Assembly: GCA_031270145.1 (NCBI GenBank)
Contig: JAISYD010000177.1
Location: forward strand, 1-11,898
DNA: 11,898 bases
Origin: Planctomycetota bacterium
GTDB taxonomy: Bacteria > Planctomycetota > SZUA-567
Direction: 5' to 3'
Part shown: one piece after another, positions 5,904 through 11,898 of the stretch
How the letters are laid out: the number at the start of each line of letters is the position of its first letter
Position numbering within the stretch: position 1 is the stretch's first letter
Made by a program: the position numbers and the translations under genes
Notes under the pieces: generated by a model
What the model saw: the letters and a program-made list of their open reading frames with translations, nothing else
Databases searched by the model: none
What the model was told of the DNA's origin: nothing

Positions 5904-7487
5904 TCACGGCGCGCCGGCCTGGACCGGCGCCGCCTCCTGGTAAACAGTCTCCGATGGCGGCGGGGAAACGCCGCCCCCCCCGCCATCCTGTCCATCCAGG
6001 GTGGCCGATCCCCCGGGAAAAACGCCGCCGGCCCCGGATTCGCGGCCGCTCCAACCGGAAGCGATGGGGAAACGCCCGCCGTCGGAAAGGACCATCGGGG
6101 GGTCAATCCCCATATTCCTCAAGATATCCGCCGCCTCCCTCGCCTGGGGGGCGGCGGGGAAATGCGACACGATGTCGCCCAATAAAAATACGGCGGCGTC
6201 GCGGCTCTTGCGCACCCGCACATTTTTCAAATATTCCTTGGCGTGGCGCAACCTGGTCTCGGCCTCGATATCGTTGGCCAGGGCCACAGCCCGTCGGCGC
6301 CTCTCCTCAGCTTCGCTCGACAGCTCGGCGTCGGCGCGCTCGACATCGTCCATAATCAGGCCCACATCATCCCTGGCCGCCTCCGGCGCCCCGGCCGAAT
6401 AGCGGCGCAAAACCGCTTCGGCCAGGGAGGATCTGGCCTGCATGGCCGGATCGCTTTCGGGATAATATTCCACCACCTGGCGGTAAAACTTTTCGGCCGC
6501 CTCCCAATCCTCCTCGATTGCGGCGGCGTCGCCCCGACGGAGCAGCGCCAGCGGGGCGTCGCTGGCGGTCGGCTGGTTGAAGATGGCCGCGGCGTAGACC
6601 CGCGAGGCCGCCTGGTAGCCGTTGAGCAATCCGTCCCCGGAATGCGCGTCCGCCACCTTGGCCCCGCCCAGCCGCCACAGGCGCTCGCCGATGAACATCT
6701 CGAGCTTTATACGGCCCGCCACCTCGCTCCGATCGAAGCGGCCGGGGAAGGAGCGCTCCAGGGCGTCGAAGGCCTTCCACCAGTTGCCGCGGCGGTATTC
6801 GCACCTGGCTACGCCATACCAAGCCTCCTCCCGCGCCTCGTTGCCGGCGTCGGCCATGGCCACGATGTCGGCGTAGGCGGAGAGCGCCTTGGCGATCTGT
6901 TCGGCGAAAACCGCCTGATCGCCGGTTTTCCCGGCCTCGATGGCGGCGGCCTCGCTGCCCTTGGCCAGGGCGAGGAAGGGCGACAGCTGGCGGACGCTCA
7001 TGCCGGGAACGGCCGCCCGGCCGAGCGGCGGGCCGCGCGGGACCTGGTTGGCGAAATAGCTTTCATCCACCTCCGGCATCACCACCCCGGGCACCTCCTC
7101 GCCGCCGGCGTCAATGGGAAAATCGAAGTATTCCGACGGCATGAATTGGGACGGAGGGGAAACAGTCAGATCGGACATGGGCGCCCGGGAGACCGCCGCC
7201 GGGCGGGAGGGCGGCGGCCGAGGCGGCGGATTTTCGCCGCCCGCCGGGGCAGCGACCGCCGCCGGCGGCTCCAGCGCCCGCCGGGTCTCGGCGGCGTCGC
7301 CGGGAGCGGCCGGCAAATAGGGAACGCCATCAATGCCAAGGATATTCAACAATTCCGGCGGCGGCGGCAGCGGCGCCGGGACATCCGCCTCCCCCGCCGG
7401 CGCGCCGCGGGTCAAAATGGCGGCAAGCAGGAGAAAGCCGGCCAGCCCCGCCCGCCGAACCCCTTCCGCCGCGCGATCCAGTTTCAT
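5904..7487 (-). CDS. Secreted TPR-like protein encoded directly after the RND permease
   Basis: A 527-residue predicted exported protein of unknown function. A basic N-terminus and hydrophobic segment (about 14-27) form a signal peptide or anchor with no lipobox. Residues about 35-115 are Pro/Ala-rich and probably disordered. Residues about 165-460 are helical with TPR-like spacing: EEAWYGVARCEYRRGNWWKA (220-239), ALLRRGDAAAIEEDWEAAEK (314-333) leading into VVEYYPESDPA, and a last unit DAAVFLLGDIVSHFPAAPQA (430-449). The 'xxFP/YPxS' ends are typical of BamD/YbgF-type repeats. A charged, coiled-coil-like stretch lies around 380-425, and a Gly/Pro/Ser-rich tail from about 465. The ATG at 7487 overlaps the permease stop as ATGA, with GGAGG (7498-7494) six bases upstream, so translation is coupled. 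The frame stays open far upstream inside the permease gene, but that part is a shadow. The position normally held by a TolC-like channel suggests a role with the pump; this is inference. Confidence 0.85.
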   Translation of the reverse strand: MKLDRAAEGVRRAGLAGFLLLAAILTRGAPAGEADVPAPLPPPPELLNILGIDGVPYLPAAPGDAAETRRALEPPAAVAAPAGGENPPPRPPPSRPAAVSRAPMSDLTVSPPSQFMPSEYFDFPIDAGGEEVPGVVMPEVDESYFANQVPRGPPLGRAAVPGMSVRQLSPFLALAKGSEAAAIEAGKTGDQAVFAEQIAKALSAYADIVAMADAGNEAREEAWYGVARCEYRRGNWWKAFDALERSFPGRFDRSEVAGRIKLEMFIGERLWRLGGAKVADAHSGDGLLNGYQAASRVYAAAIFNQPTASDAPLALLRRGDAAAIEEDWEAAEKFYRQVVEYYPESDPAMQARSSLAEAVLRRYSAGAPEAARDDVGLIMDDVERADAELSSEAEERRRRAVALANDIEAETRLRHAKEYLKNVRVRKSRDAAVFLLGDIVSHFPAAPQAREAADILRNMGIDPPMVLSDGGRFPIASGWSGRESGAGGVFPGGSATLDGQDGGGGGVSPPPSETVYQEAAPVQAGAP

Positions 7488-10400
7488 GGCGCGCCTCCCG
7501 CCGGATTGGCGGCGGCCGGCTTTTTGCCCTTCCGCCACGAGAATGCCCGGGTGACCAGCACGAAGAACAACGGCGCGTAGATGATGCCCAGCAAAGTGTT
7601 GGTGACCATGCCGCCGGTGATGCCGATGCCGATGGTGTTCTGGGCGCCGGAGCCGGCGCCGGAGCTGATCGCGAGGGGGAGCACCCCCAGGATGAAGGTA
7701 AGCACCGTCATCCAGATGGGCCGCAGGCGCAGGCGGCAGGCCTCGATCGTCGCCCTGACGATGTCCATGCCCTCGTCCTCGTGCAGGGTGCGGGCGAATT
7801 CGACGATCAGGATGGCGTTCTTGGCCGCCAGGCCGATGATGGTCAGGAATCCCACCTGGAAATAGATGTCGTTGGCCAGATGGAAGACCAGGGCCGCCGC
7901 CGCCACCCCCATTATGCCGATGGGCAGGGTCATGAGGATCGACAGGGGGATGGTCCAGCTTTCGTAGAGGGCGGCCAGGAACAGGAAGATTGCCAGGATG
8001 GACACGGCGTACAGCGCCGTGGTCTGCTCGCCGGCCTGGCGCTCCTGCAGCGACAGGCCGGTCCAGTCGAGGGCGACGCCGGGGATGGTCCGGTTGATCT
8101 CCCGGACGATTTCCTCGCAAGCCAGCATGACCTCGCCGGTGCTGACGCCCTGGAGCGCGTCGCCCATTATCTCGGCCGACGGCAGGCCGTTGTAGCGCTC
8201 CAGCCGGGGGGAGCCGTAAATCCACTCCCCGGTGAAAAGCGCCCCGAACGGGGTCATCGTGCCCTGGTTGTTCCGGATATACCATTTGGAAAAGTCCTCC
8301 GGCAGCATGCGCGACGCCGCCTCGGCCTGGAGGGAAACCTTCTTGATCCTGCCGTCGTTCAGGAAGTCGTTGATGTAGTCGCCGCCCCAGCCCTTGCTCA
8401 GCATGTCGTGGATGTCGGCGAGCGCCACCCCGTGGGACACGGCCTTGGCGTTGTCGACGGAGATTTTGTATTGCGGCTGGTCGGACTTGCCCTTGTGGCG
8501 GACGTTTTGCATCAGCCTGGCGTAGCGGGGCTGGCCGGCCAGGGCGAGGAAGCTGTCCTTGGCCCGCATGACCGCCGCATGGCCGACGTTGGCCATGTCG
8601 ATCAATTGCGCGTCGAAGCCGCCCGAGGTTCCCAGCTCGATCACCGCCGGCGGCACGATGGGGAAGACCACCCCGGCCCGGTTGAGCCCGGGGGTGAACA
8701 TGAAGCGCTTCATGGCCCTGGCCTGGAGGGCCTTGACCCGGAGTTCCGGCTTTTGCCGCTCGTCCCACTCGCGCAGCTTGATGAAGGCCATGGCGGAGTC
8801 TTGCCCCATCCCGGAAAGGCTGAAGCCGGCCACCCCGAAGGCCGAGGTCACCGCATCCTTTTCCTCGTTCACGAAGTATTCCGCCACACCTCCCAGAACC
8901 TCAAGGGTTTGATCCAGGGTGGAGCCGGCCGGAAGCTGGATCTCCACCAGCATGACGCCCTGATCCTCCTCGGGCAGGAAGGCGGTGGGGATATGGCGGA
9001 AGGAATAGAGCATGGCGCCGACCAGGATGGCGTAAACAAGGGCGTAGCGAACCCACCTGCCGGTCATGTGGCCGACGATGGCCACGTAGGCGCGTACGGA
9101 GGTGGCCATGAAATAGCGGTTGAACAGGCCGAACAGCCCGGTGGTCGCCTCCCCCTTCTCGAAATCCCGGGCGTCCAGGATGGTGGCGCACAGGGCCGGG
9201 GTCAGGACGATGGCCACCACGATGGAAAGCGTCATGGCGGTGCAGATGGTGATGGAGAACTGGCGGTAGATGACGCCGGCCGAGCCGCCGAAAAAGGCCA
9301 TCGGCAGCATCACCGCCACCACCACCATGGCGGTGCCGATCAGGGCGCCGGTGAGCTGCTCCATGCAGCGCTCCGCCGCCGCCTTGGGGGGCAGCTTCTC
9401 CTCGCGCATCAGCCTTTCGCAGTTTTCCACCACCACGATGGCGTCGTCGACCAGCATGCCGATGGCCAGCACCATGCCGAACATGGTCATGGTGTTGATG
9501 CTGAAGCCGAAGGCCAGCACCACCGCGAAGGAGGCCAGCAGCACCACCGGCACGGCGATGGAGGGGATGATGGTGGTGCGCCAGTTTTGGAGGAAGACGT
9601 AAAGCACCAGCACCACCATGATCACCGCCTCGACCAGCGTTTTCATCACCTCGCGTATCGAGATGCGCACAAAGGGAGTGGTGTCGTAGGGGAAAAGATA
9701 GTCCAGGCCGGGCGGGAAGAAGGACCTGGCGGCGTCCATGTATTCCTTCACCCGGCCGGCGGTGTCCAGGGCGTTGGCGCCGGTCGCCAGCCTGATGGCG
9801 ACGCCGGCCGAGGAGTAGCCCTTGCCGCCCGATTCCTGGTCGAAATAGCGGCCCTCGAAGCCGTAGTCCTCGCGGCCCAGCTCGACGCGGGCCACGTCGC
9901 GCATCCGCAGGCGCGCCCCGTCCGGCTTGACCCGGATCAGCATCTCCTCGAATTCCTCGACCGTCTGCAACTGCGACTGGGCGATGATGGTGGCGTTCAT
10001 GCCCTGGCCGGAGACGTTGGGCATGCCGCCGATCTGGCCGGAGGAGACCTGGAAGTTCTGCCGTTCGATCACCGCCTCGATGTCGGCGATGGTCAGGCCG
10101 AAATTGGCGAGCTTGAGCGGGTCCACCCAGACGCGCATGGAGCGCTGGGCGCCGAAAACCTGGATCTCGCCCACGCCGGACAGCCTGGCCAGGCCGTCCT
10201 TGACGTAGGTGTTGACGTAGTCGGCGATGTCGGTCTCGTTCATGTCGCCGCCGCGGGAAATGAAGCCCACGACCATGAGGAAGGAGGCGCTGGTTTTCCT
10301 GACCGACAGCCCGCGCCGCTGCACCTCCTGCGGCAGCATGGGGATGGCGAGCTGCAACTTGTTCTGCACCTGCACCTGGGCGATGTCGGGATCGACCCCG

Positions 10401-10687
10401 TTGCGGAAGGTCAAGTTCACATCGACGTAGCCCGAGGACTGGGTGGCGGACGACATGTAGAGCAGGTTGTCGATGCCGTTCATGTTCTGCTCTATGATCT
10501 GGGTGACGGTGTTCGACAGGGTCTCGGCCGAGGCGCCGGGATAGCTGGCGTTTATGACCACCTGCGGCAGGGCGATATGGGGATATTGGGCCACGGGCAG
10601 CACGTAGATGCTGACGGCGCCCCCCAGCATCATGACTATGGCCACGACCCAGGCGAAGATGGGGCGGTTGATGAAGAATTTCGCCAT
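7484..10687 (-). CDS. RND efflux transporter permease, AcrB/MexB (HAE1) family
   Basis: A complete 1067-residue inner-membrane proton/drug antiporter, the pump of a tripartite efflux system. It starts with the family hallmark MAKFFINRPIFAWVVA. Helix 1 is at about 10-29, the porter domain at about 30-340, helices 2-6 at about 345-500, the second porter half at about 565-885, and the last five helices at about 890-1048. The proton relay is present: D414 and D415 in GMLVDDAIVVVEN, and K956 in GLAAKNAILIVEF. The docking-domain stretch YINDFLNDGRIKKV, the segment RMLPEDFSKWYIRNNQG and SPRLERYNGLPSAEI match AcrB closely. In the distal-pocket switch loop AcrB has FGFAGRGQ and this protein has FSLSGMGQ, so one pocket Phe is Leu and a basic residue is lost, which may change substrate range. 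The ATG at 10687 is one base after the adaptor stop, with GGAGG (10698-10694) six bases upstream. The substrate cannot be told from sequence. Confidence 0.96.
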   Translation of the reverse strand: MAKFFINRPIFAWVVAIVMMLGGAVSIYVLPVAQYPHIALPQVVINASYPGASAETLSNTVTQIIEQNMNGIDNLLYMSSATQSSGYVDVNLTFRNGVDPDIAQVQVQNKLQLAIPMLPQEVQRRGLSVRKTSASFLMVVGFISRGGDMNETDIADYVNTYVKDGLARLSGVGEIQVFGAQRSMRVWVDPLKLANFGLTIADIEAVIERQNFQVSSGQIGGMPNVSGQGMNATIIAQSQLQTVEEFEEMLIRVKPDGARLRMRDVARVELGREDYGFEGRYFDQESGGKGYSSAGVAIRLATGANALDTAGRVKEYMDAARSFFPPGLDYLFPYDTTPFVRISIREVMKTLVEAVIMVVLVLYVFLQNWRTTIIPSIAVPVVLLASFAVVLAFGFSINTMTMFGMVLAIGMLVDDAIVVVENCERLMREEKLPPKAAAERCMEQLTGALIGTAMVVVAVMLPMAFFGGSAGVIYRQFSITICTAMTLSIVVAIVLTPALCATILDARDFEKGEATTGLFGLFNRYFMATSVRAYVAIVGHMTGRWVRYALVYAILVGAMLYSFRHIPTAFLPEEDQGVMLVEIQLPAGSTLDQTLEVLGGVAEYFVNEEKDAVTSAFGVAGFSLSGMGQDSAMAFIKLREWDERQKPELRVKALQARAMKRFMFTPGLNRAGVVFPIVPPAVIELGTSGGFDAQLIDMANVGHAAVMRAKDSFLALAGQPRYARLMQNVRHKGKSDQPQYKISVDNAKAVSHGVALADIHDMLSKGWGGDYINDFLNDGRIKKVSLQAEAASRMLPEDFSKWYIRNNQGTMTPFGALFTGEWIYGSPRLERYNGLPSAEIMGDALQGVSTGEVMLACEEIVREINRTIPGVALDWTGLSLQERQAGEQTTALYAVSILAIFLFLAALYESWTIPLSILMTLPIGIMGVAAAALVFHLANDIYFQVGFLTIIGLAAKNAILIVEFARTLHEDEGMDIVRATIEACRLRLRPIWMTVLTFILGVLPLAISSGAGSGAQNTIGIGITGGMVTNTLLGIIYAPLFFVLVTRAFSWRKGKKPAAANPAGGAP

Positions 10688-10688
10688 G

Positions 10689-11861
10689 TCAGTCCTCCGC
10701 CTCCACCGTCTCCACCCGGGGCGCCGGGCCGCCGGGCGGGAAGCGGATCAGGTGGAAGCCGTCGACCACCACCTTTTCCCCCGCCGCCAGCCCGTCGCCG
10801 ATCAGCCACTTGGCGCCGATGGCCCGGAGCGGCTTGACCGGCCGCTTCTCCACCGCGCCGCCGGCTCCGGCCAGCAGGACGTAGGCCCCGCCGTCGGGCT
10901 CGCGCAACAGCGCCCTTTGCGGGATGGTGATGGCGCCGCTCTTCTGGGCCATATCCAGGACGGCGGTCACGAACATGCCTGGCAGAAGGACGTGGTTGGG
11001 ATTGGGGAACTCGGCCCGCAGGCTGATGCTGCCGGTGCTTTGGTCGACGGTGACGTCGGCGAAGAGGAGTTTGCCGGTTTCGGGGTAGGGCTGGCCGTTA
11101 TCCAGGGTCAGCCGCACGGCGGCGTGGCTTTGGCCGGTGTTCTGGAGTACGCCGGCCCGCAGGCTGTCCTTCAGCTCCAGGGCCCAGGATACGGGCTGGG
11201 CCACATCGACGTAGATGGGATCAAGCTGCTGCACCACCGCCAGCGGGGCGGCCTGGCTGGCGGTCACCAGGGCGCCCTGGGTGACGGAGGATTTGCCGAT
11301 CCGGCCGGTGATGGGCGAGCGCACCTTGGCGTAGTCCACATTGATGCGGGCCAGGCGCACCGCGGCCTCGGCGATGCCCACCTCAGCCTCGGCCTGCTTC
11401 GAGGCCGCCTCCACCTCGTCGTATTCCTGCTGGTTGACCGCCTTGGCCTGGATGAGGCGGCGGTAGCGGGCCAGCTTCGCCTCGGCGACCGAGACGTTGG
11501 CGCGCGCCTTGGCCAGCCCGGCCTCGGCCTGGTTCAGTTGCGCGTCGTAAAGGGCGGGGTTTATCTGGTAAAGCTGCATGTCGCGGGTGACGTCCGAGCC
11601 CTCCTCGAAGAGCCGGCTCAGGATGATGCCGTTCACCTGGGGCCGCACCTCGGCGATGACGGAGGGGGCGGCCCGGCCGTTAAGCATCTGGCTGATGGTC
11701 ACGTCCTCCGCCTTGAGGGTGACGACGCCGACTATCGGGAGCGGCGGGGCGGCGGCGGGGCCGGCCGACTCTTGCGACGCGGCCGGGCGTGACGGCGCGG
11801 CCAGAAAATAGGCCGCGGCCAGCAGGGCGGTTGACGACAGGATCAGAGCGACTCGCTTCAT
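10689..11861 (-). CDS. RND efflux membrane fusion protein (AcrA/MexA family adaptor)
   Basis: A 390-residue periplasmic adaptor that joins an RND pump to an outer-membrane channel. The N-terminal hydrophobic segment (about 4-22) has no Cys, so unlike AcrA and MexA it is not lipidated; it is held by an uncleaved anchor or is released. The first half of the lipoyl domain is at about 70-107 (VRPQVNGIILSRLFEEGSDV). An alpha-helical hairpin follows at about 108-176 (QAEAGLAKARANVSVAEAKL and a matching return helix with QQEYDEVEAASKQAEAEV), then the second lipoyl half YAKVRSPITGRIGKSSVTQG (177-196). The beta-barrel region holds DPIYVDVAQP and the family motif LRAEFPNPNHVLLPGMFV (281-298), and a membrane-proximal domain closes with GDGLAAGEKVVVDGFHLI. 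A Pro-rich acidic tail ends the protein. The ATG at 11861 is preferred because GGAGG (11876-11872) lies ten bases upstream; the in-frame ATG at 11870 is only one base from it. The permease follows after one base. Confidence 0.93.
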   Translation of the reverse strand: MKRVALILSSTALLAAAYFLAAPSRPAASQESAGPAAAPPLPIVGVVTLKAEDVTISQMLNGRAAPSVIAEVRPQVNGIILSRLFEEGSDVTRDMQLYQINPALYDAQLNQAEAGLAKARANVSVAEAKLARYRRLIQAKAVNQQEYDEVEAASKQAEAEVGIAEAAVRLARINVDYAKVRSPITGRIGKSSVTQGALVTASQAAPLAVVQQLDPIYVDVAQPVSWALELKDSLRAGVLQNTGQSHAAVRLTLDNGQPYPETGKLLFADVTVDQSTGSISLRAEFPNPNHVLLPGMFVTAVLDMAQKSGAITIPQRALLREPDGGAYVLLAGAGGAVEKRPVKPLRAIGAKWLIGDGLAAGEKVVVDGFHLIRFPPGGPAPRVETVEAED

Positions 11862-11871
11862 ATTCAGCATG

Positions 11872-11876
11872 CCTCC
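11872..11876 (-). promoter_or_regulatory. Ribosome binding site of the efflux operon's first gene
   Basis: GGAGG on the - strand lies ten bases before the ATG at 11861 and only one base before the ATG at 11870, which argues for the inner start although ten bases is at the long end. The operon promoter and any TetR-type or MarR-type regulator gene would lie beyond the right edge; the 28 bases left show no promoter box. Confidence 0.6.
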
Positions 11877-11898
11877 AGCTCAAAGCGGTGAAAAAGAG

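Noticed and set aside
7488..8768. Upstream extension of the 527-residue TPR protein's frame to 954 codons
   Set aside because: The extra part overlaps the permease in another frame, has a composition full of Arg, Gly, Pro and His, and lacks the signal peptide and ribosome binding site found at 7487.
7781..10837. A + strand open frame of 1018 codons opposite the RND permease
   Set aside because: Its translation is dominated by His, Gly, Asp and Gln with no fold-like pattern. Long antisense frames are expected opposite GC-rich genes with strong third-position bias, and the - strand product is a clear AcrB homologue.

Overview
The window comes from a GC-rich, double-membraned (Gram-negative-type) bacterium. 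The evidence is an AcrA/AcrB-type efflux pair, an LptE-like lipopolysaccharide-assembly lipoprotein, two secreted TPR (BamD-like) proteins and a lipobox-bearing peptidoglycan-binding lipoprotein. The left edge carries the C-terminus of what looks like a class I-type HMG-CoA reductase, which suggests a mevalonate route. The two long Pro/Ala/Gly-rich TPR proteins recall PVC-type or other little-cultured diderm phyla, but I cannot assign a phylum from sequence alone.

Layout. Only the HMG-CoA reductase-like fragment (1-209) is on the + strand; everything else reads on the - strand. A hairpin terminator (268-300) separates the fragment from a complete tRNA-Lys(CUU) gene (306-381), which has its own near-consensus sigma70 promoter (399-426). 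Next comes a stand-alone lipoprotein with a peptidoglycan-binding domain (476-1072), then a 278-base gap holding an A-tract/T-tract element. From 1351 to 11861 six genes run in the same direction. In order of transcription they are a membrane fusion protein (11861-10689), an RND efflux permease (10687-7484), a 527-residue secreted TPR-like protein (7487-5904), a 609-residue secreted TPR protein with a Pro/Tyr-rich tail (5792-3963), an LptE-like lipoprotein (3909-3388) and FtsH (3351-1351).

How they work together. The adaptor, permease and first TPR gene are tightly packed (1-base gap, then a 4-base ATGA overlap), each with a good Shine-Dalgarno sequence, so they form one translationally coupled efflux operon. 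No TolC-type outer-membrane channel is present; the slot after the permease is taken by the TPR-like protein. The next three genes follow with gaps of 111, 53 and 36 bases and have an envelope-biogenesis theme: BamD-like TPR, LptE-like and FtsH. FtsH is the membrane quality-control protease, known in Enterobacteria to set LPS synthesis through LpxC. They may be read through from the efflux operon or from an internal promoter that I could not identify.

I see no phage, insertion sequence, CRISPR array, toxin-antitoxin or defence system. The window reads as ordinary core and envelope chromosome. The points most worth following up are the coupling of the TPR protein to the efflux pump and the structured 111-base gap with a perfect 13-bp tandem repeat.
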